The translations under genes and the position numbers were made by a program. A stretch of 64,000 nt of DNA from Mesotaenium endlicherianum (taxonomy: Eukaryota; Streptophyta; Zygnematophyceae; Zygnematales; Mesotaeniaceae), in NCBI GenBank assembly GCA_009602735.1, contig WELA01003759.1, positions 64,548 to 128,547 on the forward strand, in the 5' to 3' direction. The notes beneath the pieces were generated by a model that did no database searches, was not told the DNA's origin, and was given only the letters and a program-made list of their open reading frames with translations. Shown here in pieces: positions 9,637 through 22,800 of the stretch (position 1 is the stretch's first letter; each line of letters begins with the position of its first letter).

Positions 9637-12600
9637 TTACCGCTTCTGGGAACTGGTTGTATGCTGTGGCCAACTCTGTTTGGACAATTGACTATGTCGA
9701 TGACCATACCCAAAGTAGAGAACGACCCCGACCCCAAGCCATGCACTTGATCGAGCCCACGTTCCGATGCTGCACACATTAAGAGGAAAGTTCATTCAGC
9801 TAGTGATGAGTTAAAGAGCTCTCGCAATGTGCATCTTGCAAGTGTGTGGTTGACCAAACCTGGTGCATAGGTCGAAAAAAGGCACCACGTGCATCCGAAG
9901 GAGTCCAAAAGCACGTGATGTGGCTGATGCAGCCAAGCAAGAGCTACCGTACGTACATAGAGGTCAAAGACAGGGGAACATACCCCAAGTTGATGAGCAG
10001 GTAGACATTGATGAGAATGCTGGCCAGAGGGAGCCCGGGCACGCAAGGGCAGTGGAAGCCTGCACCATAAAACACAAAACAGTTCCTTGTTTGCATCTTC
10101 GCCAGCTGAAGAAGTCTGCTGCTTCCTCTGACTGACATAGTCCTAGCTGCAAAATGCTCGGTCAAACAGAAGAGTGGGCTCATGCCGTCAAGGTAACAGT
10201 GGCGGCAGAGCTGGAAAGAAGGTTGGCAAAGAGGCAGCAGTGAGCACCTTCAGAATGACCAAAGTGGTGCCTCCCCTCGTCCTCCTTGATAGCAAAGAGG
10301 GTGGTGCCGCCAGCAGCCACCAGAGGAGTGGCAAGGCAAGCCAGTAGGACCCCTACCCACCTGTGCATGCTCAAGAGACCTCATTAGGTAAGTGTATTTC
10401 TTTGCTATAAGAGCCAGAAGTAGGAGGGACCCACAGATACTAGAAGGGGGTCAATAGAGACAAGGCGGGAGCTACTTACCTAGGTAACGACGAAGAGGTG
10501 GCTGCAATGGCTAGCAGGGGTACCCCTGACGCAAACGAGGCAATGGCAAGAGCTGCCACTCTGCGCCTTCTTCTCTGATCTGCACACGAGCCACAATGAC
10601 TGTACATGGCGATTTTGCTTTGGAACAAGAAAAGCATCCGCAGGATCTTGCAATTTTGTGGACAGAGCGGCTCTCAGAAGTCAACGGTAGCTTGTGAATT
10701 TGCAGGTCGAGCTATGAATGATCACATAGATACGTCTTCTATCGTGTAACAACATTTTCTCAGAATGAAAAGCACAGAGGACAATGCTTCTGACCTCAAC
10801 CTCATCAAGTCCACACAGTAGCCAAAGAAAGCGTACAATCGGGAGCCTTTCTGGCACACGGGAAGTCAAGCAAGGGGCGAATTCAGTGGTCAGAGAGGTG
10901 CACCTGTACAGGAGAACAATGGCAAAGCGGCAGCATTCACGCCGCTCTCAGTGGCGACAGGCAACTGCTCTCGTCGCAGAATGGGTTGGGCCTCTAGCAA
11001 CGACTGACACGACTCTACTTTGACGAGGCTATCACCCGCCTCTTCTTCCTGCTCTATGAGCAGAGGCGTGCGAAGCTCATCTCGGGGGCTATACGAAGGG
11101 AAGGAGGGAAGAGTGTCATTCGAGCTGACTGAAACTAGTGGTGACGTGTGTGCCAGATGGTGAGCTATGGGAAGAGGCTCTGATCCTTCAGTTATGAAGG
11201 CCGGAGACTCAGCATAGTGCTTATTGAAAAGTTTGTGACTCCCTTCTTCTATGCTATTCGGCGACGAGGGAGGGCTCAATTTGGGCTGCGGGGTGACGGG
11301 AGGAACGTATCGCAGCACCAGCACAGAGATGCTGACGACAGTGAAGGCCAGCAGGGTTCCAAAGCTGACCTGCTCATCAACGTCATGGTCATCGTCAACC
11401 TCCCGCACATTTTAGCCTGTGCCACGCGCCCTTCTATCTCGCCTTCATTAGAGCCATAGTTTCCTGCGTACATCTTGCAGTGCAGCATTACTCCCTGCCG
11501 CTAGAGAGGTAACAACGTAACACGATATTGTCAACGTGTTGGTGATGACATTGCACATTGATGCAGAAAAGCTGGGAGCAGACAGGAACAGATTGGCTAC
11601 GTAGGTCCTGCAGGCGGCGGGGCGTGGGATACCATGCCAGAGAGCTGGTCGATGTCCATGACAAGAGCCATGCAAGCTGCCAGGACTCCCGTGAAGACTG
11701 TGGAGTTCACGGGGACTCCGGAGGTGGAGTTCAGGCGGTTGAACCACGCCGGCAGCAGGCCGTCTCTCGACATGGCCATCAAGATCCGCGGCTGCGCACG
11801 TGAGCAGGAGCAGAGCAGACAAGGGCAGCCAACCCAACAACATTCACTTGTTAATTGAATAAGGTGCACGGACTGCCACCTGAAGACAGCAGAAGCTCCA
11901 TGCCCCCCTGTGTGCGGACTGTCACTCTTGCGAGCAACTATAGAAACTCTCCCTGCGATGCGAGATGGACAGCACCAAGACTGGATAGGTCCATTGATTC
12001 TCCTTTGGCTCAGAAAGGCTCACTGCATGGGCATACAGGAAGGTGTCATGGATGCCACAGCCGACGAAGAAGCCTGCTGTCGTGGCCTCCGGAAGGTTCC
12101 TGGTCGACAAACAGCCGGGAGGATGAAGGCTTGAGGCATCAGGGAGCATGCCTGGGGTAGCAGGGAGCCGAGCAGAGTGGTGGAAAGGGCGGCCAGGGCT
12201 CCTGCTGTCGTTATGTACCTGTCGTATTAGCCACCAGCGACAGCATGTTGGTAAAAGGATACCCCTCCTCCTAGTTGCATCATCTTTCCCTCATAATAAG
12301 TAGGAAATTAAGAGAAAAGATTGCCCTCCAAGGGTTGGCTCCTTGCACTCCCTTTTCCTACTTTTGTGAGAAAGAAATAAGGACTGTTTTTCAGAGCCGG
12401 CAGGTTGGAGAAAAGCATGTCCCTCAGCAGTCGGGTAGAGCAAATTGTGTGGGGACCCGATGCCTCAGGTAGGCATCAGGACTGTCGGAGAGTGGTCTCA
12501 CGATTACAAGGATGTCTTCTGTCATGACTAGGTGGAGTTCAGAAGAGTACTACCTGACGTGGCCTGACACACTGCTCACAAGCCCCAGCGCTCTCTTGAT

Positions 12601-15600
12601 TGAGAAGCCTTGCAAGCTCAATCAGTGGTGCTGTCTGTGTCCAAAACACCTTCATGTATCTCCGCTTGAGCAAGCGCGGAACGAAGAGGAAAGGTGAAAG
12701 GGGAGGACCCGGGGCGCGCGCGGCAAGCAAGGAGCAAAGGAGGGGGGCGAAGGAGCAGGAAGCTCACATAGCCCAAGGCATGCCATGTGCCGCAAAAGCA
12801 GATGACATGGGCGTGTAGAGGTCGATGTCGGTGTAGGGCACCAGGCCCACGAGCACGAGGGCCACGCCCATGTACAGACTGCCGCAGGCCACCAGCGACA
12901 GGCCTATGCCCAGGGGGAGGTCCTTCTGCGGCCTTTTCACCTGCACCTCCACTACTGCACCCTCTTGTCATGCTTCCTTCACTATGACGGGAGGAGTGTT
13001 GACGGTGGCGGTTCTAATGCCTAGGGCAAAGCAAGCCAAGGATGAAACAGAAGTATTACTGTGAAGGGTACTTAAGTGCTAGCAAACTTGATGTCTTTGA
13101 CAGAATGGGTTAATATGAATCTGAATTTTGAGTCTTGCATTGTTTGCAAGAGACCTGATAAAGTGAGCAGAGCACGCAGGCCCGACAAGGGAGCTCAAAT
13201 GCCCTGTACAAGGTGATGACGGCGTGCATGGAAATGAGCTGAGCATGCTTCAGCCACAAGTGAAAGAGCCCACTGGCACCATTGAGGAAGCAGGGAGGGG
13301 GAGGGGGGAATTTGGGGGAAGGAGGACGTGCCTCTTCAGCTGTGCTTGCGACTGTGTCAAAGCCGATATAAGAGTAGAACACCATGGCTGCTCCTCCCAG
13401 CACTCCATTCACACCATATGGTATATACCTGAAAACATGTGCCATAAGGAATATACTCAGCTGTCCCTTCTGCTCGCAGCTTGCTCACGAGCAGCTGCCT
13501 TTGTTATGGGCCAGGAGGTACACCGGAGGAGCAAGAGGACATACAGCTTGGCCTTTCTATTCATATTGGTAATGGGCACGCACACAAGTCTGTTTGACCA
13601 TGACTCGCAATGTCAGGAGCAGGCTAGGCACTGGCTATACTACTCTCACAACCCTCTTGAATCTCAGGCAGGCATGATTACATTGCCTGAGACAAAGTGA
13701 GTGGTCTTGTGCCGTGACTTAGATAGTAGCAGCGACAAGGCGGAAGCAGGTCCGATTTCCCCAGCTTTTGGTTTAGGAGTCATCGTGGAGATACAAGCCC
13801 TTTTCAACCACAGTACCATCCAGTGACTGTTATTCGGGAGCCATTATTGCCATGGAAGAATTTTGGGGGAAGAGGAGAAGCTAAGCAGTCGAGATGGCGA
13901 TTGAAGACAAACGATGGTACCAACTGAGAAGGATTGCACAGTGACACGTGGTTCCCACTCACCCAGAGGCCTGTCTGTAGCCCTGCCACCCGCTCTTGCA
14001 GCCTGCCCAGGAGCCAGCCACGATGACAAATACGAGCACCAGCACGTTGCCTAGCGTCACAACGGCCTGGAAGCTGGCAGTCTGCATGCTTGCACCACAT
14101 ATGTGAATCAACCTCAGGGTTAGTAGCCCAAGGTTAGGGATGGAACACTCCAAGAGGATCCTCTGCTCCTTCACCACTTTGGCCCCCCTCCCTCAAGCCG
14201 GCAGGACAGCTCAGCTCACTGTCATGCACACGACACCCGAGCTTGGGACGTATGCCAATTATCAAATTGAAGTTGCCTCGCCTGATCCCGCTCAAGTATA
14301 CTTACCACAAATCTCTGCCTGAGGTACCTGCTTGACTCTTACCCCCTCCCCCTCCGTGTCATTACTTAAAGTGTCAATCATCCACTGGCAAAAGTAGACG
14401 ACAGGCGGTTGGAAATGTACCTCTCTGATGCCAGCGCTCAAGAGGGCAGTAATAATGGTGACCATGAAGGCAGCACAGGGGTCGAGTATGATCGACGTGT
14501 CTGGGACAGCCACTCTTGCCAGCACGGCCGGCAGATTCTCGTTACCACCAAATATGATGGCCTGCACACGCAGAGAGGAAGGCACAGGAGGCTGGGGTAT
14601 TGGAGGAAGACTGGAACTGGAATTGGGCCAGCTATATGCAGATCAGCCCAGATGGGGGTTCAGAGCAGAAATACAACAATATGATCAGGCTACAATGGAC
14701 AGTGGATGCAACTACGTGGTCACAGTCGAAGTGCGTCAGAGTCAAAGCATGTCCTCCCACTAAAGCTTATACATTTTGAGTACCGGTCGTGACGAGACGT
14801 CAGACATTTAAGGCGCAGGTACAGGAATTTACGAGGTTGGGCGAAATGCCACGAGCAACCGCAGAGCCTCCCACACTATATTCCAGAATCAGAGCCCAGC
14901 CTATAAGCCACGCCACCCTGCACGGGTAGCACCACTCAAGCAGCATCGCCTTTGTGAAGTTGAAGGTGTTAGAGGCAAAGTATGACAGAACATTGACTTC
15001 TATTTAAGATCTTCCTGACTTGCTGGCACAGCAGGTCATTCTGAGCTTCCGTCAACCATACATGAGCATCACGACGCAGACCAACAGATTCAGCAAGAAC
15101 CATGCTATTTCCGTGATTGCCATTGAGTGTCCACATGCAGTTCTTAGTTTCCACTAAACTCACAGCACGCAAAATTGGGAGAGGTGCAACCTATCAGGGA
15201 CTTGAGATCTGGATGGAAGGCACAGCTGACTCACAGTTCTTCTACAGTGATGTAGGCATAATGGTAGGCACTGCCTGCAGATGGACACCTGCTTGCAAGC
15301 TCAGCATAGCACAGGGCTGCTAATCCTGCCGCTGCTCCTGCTATTAAAAATGAGATTGGTAACGCTGGTCCTGTCATCTCTCTTGCAGCAGTGCCAATAA
15401 GTACATATACACCTGCTCCAACCGTAGAGCCAACGCCTGCATCGATAAGACACAGTAGTTTTGTTACACACTGTAAAGGCCTGTAAGGTGAAGTCACAAA
15501 AATCATGCAATTGGTAACTGCACATTCAACTTGGATGCAACCACGGTATACTTTGTGGCATGCGTGCTTTGATCCAGGCTTGAATTTACTGTTTAGCCTG

Positions 15601-16019
15601 CCAAACGGCTCCGCTTTTGCATGGGGCAGTCCATTTCTTGAGGATAGACAAACACTTTGAGCTTGTCCCTAGCTGGAATTGCAGAGTCTTATAACCCTTT
15701 TACCAAATCGAATTGAAACATGACGATGAAGCTTTGATTGCAAACTTATGTTGCAGTACCAATGGAATCTAGACGTAAGCAGGCATGTCCATTTAACGGC
15801 TGTTTCGTCTTTCACGGTAGCATTACCAAGTGGGATCAGGTGCCAGAATGTAAGGCAGCGTGGCATGAATTCAACTTTGCAGTGCGAACTTTTTGTTCTG
15901 CACATTGACAAAAAGAAGCTGCCCCATTTTCTTGGCCCTTTCAAGCCCATGTAGGGACTGCATGAGTCAGATCTCAAAGGTTGCTGCATTGAGGGTAACT
16001 TTTCCTCTGAGCCGTCCAT
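9637..16019 (-). CDS. CAT: Cationic amino acid transporter (CAT family, APC superfamily)
   Basis: The model has 14 exons and 703 aa: 15827-16019, 15235-15436, 14833-14917, 14421-14561, 13963-14081, 13332-13428, 12768-12940, 12152-12218, 11633-11791, 10904-11369, 10480-10579, 10260-10360, 9984-10059, 9637-9769. All phases agree. It is a plasma- or organelle-membrane permease for lysine, arginine and related amino acids. Motifs run in family order: [128 protein letters not shown] and a final [20 protein letters not shown]. Two introns (after 13332 and 12152) appear to use GC donors. Exon 10 carries a hydrophilic insert of roughly 120 residues rich in S, P and E in a loop; this makes the protein longer than typical plant CATs of about 600 aa. 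Substrate preference is not predictable. Confidence 0.92.
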
Positions 16020-17908
16020 GCTAAGTCTTCACTGATCTGACACCCGCCTGAATCAGTACCAGTAAATGTCTTTCTAAGAACACTGATTTCTCTCCTCCAA
16101 ACCACGGGAACGACTTCTGAATAGGTTCTTTGAAGCTGATGTAGGACAATGGCGTGGCTAAATTTACCATAGGCACGCAGATTAAAGTTTGCAGAATTTT
16201 CTTATGTGGGGCTTCGCAATTGTACAATATTAACAGATGTACAAGGAACAATTGTTCATATGATGCAAATGAGCCGCTTTTTGATAGTCCATGTGGGACT
16301 ATAAGCATGCGTGAACAATGTCTTTAAGATTACTCTTTGCGTTGGCGTCACGAGCAAATTCCTATCGTGCTGAACGAGATCGTCCTAGCTTTCGTCACCA
16401 TCTCTGTGCAGTACATCTAGCTCTTATCATTTTCCGGTGATGACAACAGCTGGTTGGTTCTGCTCATCTGCAGGAAGGAAGTTAACTCTTGCATTTGCCC
16501 TCTACCTTCACGTCGTCATCACTACTTCGCTGCAACGTCCCCGAGTCACATGGCTAAGCAGAAAATTAAAGATAGGTTTTAAATTGAGATGCATTGATGG
16601 CCACTGATGGCATGCGTTAACCAGGGATGCAGCCACATGGCCAAAAAGAAACAGGAAGTTTATTTGATGGGGGAAAACTTGGCGCTAATCTGCCGGGTTT
16701 CTGAATTTTGGTCCCTAAAATACTGAATTCTTTAACCAATTTTCCCAGGTTTGATTTCAGGTCGCTATTGATAATTGGTATGTTGATTTCAGTTCACTTA
16801 TTAATTGTAACAAATTTGACCTTTTCATTTTGGGTCGCTATTTTCATTCCTAAAATCTAGGCGCTATTTCACCCGAATTTTCGAAGGGAGATACCCCCCA
16901 ACGGTTCATCTGATTTGACGATTTATTGAATCTAATGCCGTGAACCATCTAACTGCCCGAAAAGCTCCAGATAAATATTTTGAGGTCGAACATAAAACTC
17001 ATGAATAGTATTGTGCTTATAACTAGTCTTAAAAAAATCTATACATGCAAGAAATCTTATTAGACTGTATCAGACAGCTAGTAGACACCAACTCACACCA
17101 ACTGCAGCTCGCGCTCCTCTCTGAGCCACGTGGCTTAAAGTATGATCTATGTTCACGAGTCACGACTGACCGGTTCTGAAACTAATGACGAAATGCAGAC
17201 CAGAAAAGTTGCCGCTCATTGTCGCTATAGTTTTCTATGAATTGTCGGGACTAGACGTGACTCGTGATAGCTTGCCATGCCAGCGAAACATAGATCGTGG
17301 CTCTTACCCTCACATTGGTTATAACAGACCCATCCACACCCTCGATCCTCTTCAACTTGCCTTCCTTGCAGACTAAGGCTCACACATGGAAATTTGTAAC
17401 GTTCTTTGTTAACCCTTGTGCCTCAATTTTTGATGCACGAGTGATACTTTCAGTTGTCAAAACATAAAATTGTATTCCGCCTAAAGTTAGTACTCAGTTG
17501 TATCCGAGCATGCTCTTGCAGGTTAAAATTTCCAAGGTGTCCGCAGGTATAATTGATTGACAATCGCATAAATCCGGGTGTGCATATCTTGTGCATGTCT
17601 AACATGTGCTACTTATACATCTTCCTCATTCATGCATGCTTCCACATGAAATCAATGCTGTGCAGATTCATTGTCCTTATGTTTCATCTTTCTTTACTAA
17701 TACACTCCGTTGTGGTACCGGTGTGATGTATTACCGGACAAAACGAGCGTTTTGAGAAAGATGGGCGTCTTATCAGCAACATAATATTATTGAAACATGA
17801 GCACAACTAACATCAGCACTAACTAACTTTGCCACTTGACGTCGTAACAGTACTCTTGTTATTCACTAGGCTGTCTACACTAAACAAAAAGGATCTGATA
17901 TCAATGAA
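16020..17908. other. Intergenic, AT-rich, no gene seen
   Basis: This stretch lies upstream of the CAT start and downstream of the C1D stop. Only short, unsupported frames are present. Around 16670-16880 short motifs such as GGTCGCTATT and GGCGCTA recur, but not as a clean repeat. Confidence 0.5.
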
Positions 17909-19517
17909 CTAACTCCTGCGCTTTGACTCTGTCTTCTTCTTGTGAACATGCTCCCAATCTCCCGATGTAGTAGCACTAGTCATTACATTAGCTGAAACAA
18001 TCCCATCAGAAGGTGCAACCAGTAAGTCTTTGGTTGCATCCAAGAGGAAGGCAGTGGCCTCATCTGCGATGCTCGAAGATTTCGCGGCTGCTCTTGAAGT
18101 TCTATTATCATGTGCATTTTTCTCCTTACTAGACTTGCGCTTCTTTCCCAAGTCCCGCACGAGTCTTCTTTGCTCTGCACGTCAAAATTTTTGCATATAT
18201 ATATTAGAACTTGCTCCGCTCTAATGAAGTATCCTCGCAGAAGAGCCTCTGGGGAACTTTGAGTATGACATATGTGCCTGTTCATGCAGCAGGGCAGGAC
18301 ACAGTCTGCCCCGCCAGATTATATATGCTGCAGACATGCATAGACCTAAAATACATAGTTGTTCGACTCTGAGGTCATTGTTTCTATACTAGTTTTCATA
18401 TTCTTGCAAGTTGGAACAAGTCAGGCCTTGAATCTTACCAGGAGTCAGGTCTGGAATAGCATTCTCAATGAAGCGACTCGTGGCCTGGATGTTAACCTCC
18501 AACAAGCGCTTCACGCCTGCGCCCACACTTTGGTCACAACTTCAAATTGGTCTTGCAGCTACGACTCTAGGTGTTTCACAAATTGCTCACAGGCAAGATG
18601 TTAAAAGTGCCGAACCTTCTGTGCAGTACACTCCCTCAAATGACATTGCTTGTCATGCGCCATGGCATAGAACAATCTTCTATTGATACAAACAATAGCC
18701 CTAGGATTGAGAGCTTCTGACCTCTTTCCGTGTCAAGAGCTCGCTGCACCTTCTCAGAGTACAAAGTTACGCGTTCCTGCATTCGAGAATAATAGAGCCA
18801 AAGTGAATGATCCAATTTCTCAGTACTTATGGCGTGAGATCTAGCTCGATGAGTGTCAAAGCCCTTTCTTCACATCAAAACATTCCCTCACCTTCTCAAA
18901 CATCAAGCTCAAGCATGTGTTAGAGAGAAAGTACCAGCTCTTTCTTCACTGGATGGTCTTCAGGAGATATACCCTGACTTCTCAGTAGCACTGTGAGCAG
19001 TTGCAGAGATCAGGTGACGGAGTAAGATATCAGTCAATCAAGTAGTCATGTGGCTGTGGAACAAATCACATATATGCACTGGATCTCTGACAAATCGTTG
19101 CTTCATGATGGGCTCCTCAAAGGGTGCAGTCCAATTCAGCTCAATAGACTGCAAACATAAAGCGGCAAAGGGCTGGGCTGAAAAGGAAAAGATTGATGCT
19201 TTATTTTTGACATGGATTCAGACTTAGAACCTATTGATTAAGACGTTGAACTTATGCAGTGCTTGATAAGTTAGCCTCACTATCGGGCAAAATGCTGTGA
19301 ATACTGGGGGCAGATTTTGCTTACAGCAGAAGAGTGTGTTCACAGTGTGGGCGAGGCTCATATTCATTTCTGCTTTTTCAAGAGGAGACAGTTGGCTTTC
19401 CAAGTCACGTCTGGGCATGTCGAAGTACGGCTGCAGCTTCCCCTCTAAGTCCTTCAAGGCTATTTCGGCCTTTGACAAAGCAGTCATTACACCCTTAGGT
19501 ACGAGGTGGTCTGCCAT
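17909..19517 (-). CDS. C1D: C1D/Rrp47-family nuclear exosome cofactor
   Basis: The model has 5 exons and 215 aa: 19325-19517, 18935-18990, 18722-18776, 18439-18516, 17909-18174; all phases agree. C1D (yeast Rrp47/Lrp1) binds the exosome ribonuclease Rrp6 and structured RNA in the nucleus and takes part in rRNA and snoRNA 3' processing. The Sas10/C1D domain is clear: DLESQLSPLEKAEMNMSLAH, then LRSQGISPEDHPVKKELERV across an exon junction, TLYSEKVQRALD, and ATSRFIENAIPDLTP. The C-terminal exon is lysine/arginine/serine-rich (GKKRKSSKEK), as in relatives that use a basic tail for RNA binding. I chose the ATG at 19517 (MADHLVPKG). The gene is head-to-head with MurC, with 379 bp between the start codons. 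Confidence 0.9.
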
Positions 19518-19896
19518 TGTTCTACCAAGGCTAGTAAGACTAGTCACCGAGCGCCAGGCAGACGTATTCGAACGTTCTTGTTTCCAATTCTATGGGTGAC
19601 TAAAAGAAGTGACCCCAAATTTCAACTCAATTTTGCTTTTTGCTGCTGGTTGTCTGGGGTACTCAGGGGTACTATATCATGAAACATAACAGCTATAAAA
19701 ACCCTGATCGTGCGAAGTCACATGGCTTCTGTGCTCCTCGTGACAAGGGTACAATTTATGAACTGAAAAAGTGAAAGAAAGCATCTTCACCATGTAGTCT
19801 TCTTACGAGAAGACGTTGCGTGACGAGGATCTTATTCTTGAGGGAGTCCATTACAGGGCTCCAAGGTGGATACGTGTTGTTCTTTACAGGGGCAGC
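19518..19896. promoter_or_regulatory. Short divergent promoter region between C1D and MurC
   Basis: Only 379 bp separate the start codons of two oppositely oriented, well supported genes, so core promoters and both 5' UTRs must lie here. I see no recognised motif that I would call with confidence. Confidence 0.45.
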
Positions 19897-22800
19897 ATGT
19901 CAGCTTTACCGGTGCTTCCTGCCACATATTCGTTCGCTTGCCCCCTGCGTTTGTCTTCTCGGTATGATCTAAATTTCGCAGGCTTCTCTCAATCTAAGCC
20001 AACTCCGTGGACATGCTTACCTGAAGCTAAGCAATTTTCGATCACGGTTCAAAGGAGGCCGCAGTCGCTTCTTTGGCGCTGTTGTAATATAATTGTTGAT
20101 ATTCCTTCCACTCGTATAGCAGCGCAATGCAGCACTTCAACACGCCCAAGAAGAGATGAGCAGCTGGATAGATTATCAAGTACTAGGCGGATTGGTGTAC
20201 ACCTTGAGCATAGTACCAGACGACATGGTTCCCTACTTATGTGCAGAGCTGCCGAACAGGCTTCCTCTGCTCCTTCCAGCTCTGATTTCGGCGTGGCTGC
20301 AGGACCTGCGAAGAAATGGGTGCACTTCGTTGGTATCGGTGGGGCTGGACTATCTGCATTGGCTTTTGTGGCATTGAAACAGGTTTGGATATTCTTTGCC
20401 ACCTAGTTTGGGTGATAACTCCTGACCTGACAGTCCACTGCATTCGCTCCTCTGCTTGTTGCATGAGGCCTTTGCTCAAAACCTGTTAGTTGCTTTTCCC
20501 ATAATCTCCTCAAGCAACTCCTTACTCGGGGTGGTGGGTTGTCAAAGTGGATGTATTCCTATGAATTTCTGCACGATAATAACAGGTCTCATTGTCCCAT
20601 AATGATTCCCACTGTGGTTCTACTTCAGCCATCCTCCTGTATTGCAGCAAAGCTACTCATCTCATATCAATATTTATTCAAGCCCAGTCACATCATACTC
20701 TGCCCTATCATCGACATGATTTATGAGCTGACGTTATCTTGGGTTTGAAGCGCATTTTCATCAGGTAATCACTGGGAGTCGAGCACCTTTTCAATTGGTC
20801 GAATATGAAAGAGGCTTGTATAGTGGTTGCCAACGCAGGGATGGCAAGTGAGTGGATCGGACTTGGAGGACAGCCAGCGACTGGAGGCTCTGACAGTTGC
20901 CGGGGCTACAGTATACGTAGGCCACTCGGCAAGCCAGGTCAAGGCTTCTGAATCCACAGTCACGGGAGCATTGCCAGATGCAGTGGTGGTGTCAAGTGCT
21001 GTCAGCGCTAGTAACGTGGAGGTGGAGGCTGCCAGAGCCCACGGTGTTCCTGTGTGAGGCATTCATCTGCACTCAAGCTCTGGCGTGTATTTTGCATCAT
21101 GGATACACCTCGTCGTGGTCATGTGTGCAAACATGATGTGCATATCAAATAATACGTTAATCATGCTCTTTAACATAGTGCTTTGGTCGTAAAAAGTCAC
21201 CCCATTTGGTAGTCTGGGAAATTTTTGTATATGATGGTGTCGAGAGGCCATGGCGCCTTGGAAGCACACTTGATGTTTGTTCCCTTGTCTACTGGCAGGT
21301 ATAAAAGGGATGAGTGGCTTGGCAAGCTTACTGCTAGCGCTGATCTCATCGCCGTTGCTGGCTCGCATGGTATTCACTCTTACTTTGCAAACTTTTTTCA
21401 TATTTGAGTAAGGGCCTGCAGAAATGCATTGAGTACTTGCTGCTTGCCATTTCCCGTAAGTTAATAGTGGGTGGACTGTATGAGCAAGAAGAAGTCTTGT
21501 TGTTTTTGCGATATGTTAGTGCTAGAAAATTGCCAACAAATTAATGCTTACGATCAATCCACTCTCATCCGCTCCAAGGCAGCCAAACTCACCCCCCCAT
21601 TGCCTCAACAAGCACAATGTTATGTCTGTGCTGCTGGCCATCAACTAAGGGAAAGCAAGCTCATCGCTGTGCAATCAGTGGTCCCTCAATAATTTGCTTA
21701 CATTTTCTTTCCTATTTCCTCTTGCCCTATGTCCAGGAAAGACAAGCACGGCCTCCATGCTTGCACTAGCCCTGCACGACATGGGGAAAGACTTGACAGC
21801 CGTCATTGGTGCCGAGGTGCCTCAGGTCTGCTGCTGCTTCTCCTTCTACTCTGTCTGCCCTCCCATCCTGTCCCCCTATACTCTAGACACACTTTTGCTG
21901 GTCACAATGTAACTGTCAATTTGCCGCCAGATTTTCGCGGATGGCGAGCTCCTGCTGTAGTACTAGAATTCTGCAACAAGGAGCAAGCCAGGGACCACTC
22001 GGCCTCACTTGTTGCGCATACAACTTAGCTTTTGGTCACTTGCTACATCTTCTTTATGACTTCTCTTTATGGCAACCGACTCTTTTTGCGACCAGTTACA
22101 CAGAGCCTTGTAAGGGACCACTCTCATAGCAAGCTATGATTGACTGTATCTGGAATGCGGATGGTTGCAGTTTCCGGGTGGAGGCAGCACCATGGTGGGC
22201 AGCGGCAAGAACTTTGTTCTTGAGGTGGACGCCCCCTTTTGCCTCCCAGCAACCTTTGCAGCATTCATTGTATCCCGGGGGCCTTGTTTCCCCTGGTAAA
22301 CGCCAGATGACAAAAGGTTATGCATTCTAACATCGTCCAAGGGCTTCTCAGAGACCTGCAGCGCTCGTGGAGTGCTCCGACTTGCCCTTCTGGCTCTTTA
22401 CTCCTGTCCTACCTCTTCAAAAGCGGTGCGGTGGTGTGCTTGATAATGCAGATGCTGGGGGCTGACTTAGTCCTGCGGGGGGGTGTGGCGGCGTGGCCCT
22501 TCTGCAGGCAGACGAGTACGACGAGTGCTTTCTTGGTGTGACCCCGTCGATTGCCATTGTGACCAATGTGGAGTGGGAGCACGTGGACATGTTCCCCAAT
22601 GAGGTGAGACGGTTACGTCCTCGGCTGCCTTACTGCTGCTGCCACTCGTGCCCCTGAGATCCTTCTGCAAGTAGTTTCCCTCCTCCCCTTCCCCCCCCCC
22701 TTTTCTCTCTCCCCCCCTGTTCCCAATGACATTCTTGTCTTTTGAAGATTTTGACAGCTGTCGTGGATGGATTTTTGTGGTGATGTGGGGTGGCTGCAGG

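Noticed and set aside
12940-13331. GT-AG alternative for the CAT intron after STAEE
   Set aside because: A GT donor four bases downstream with the acceptor before TAGTGG is in phase but adds residues absent from the conserved AEE-V-x-x-P-x-KDLP block; the GC donor restores it exactly. Kept as a possible minor form.
21931-21960. A possible extra MurC exon beginning IFADGELL
   Set aside because: It meets a stop at once and is not needed: joining 21825 to 22171 gives a phase-correct VPQ-FPGGGS sequence as in the family.
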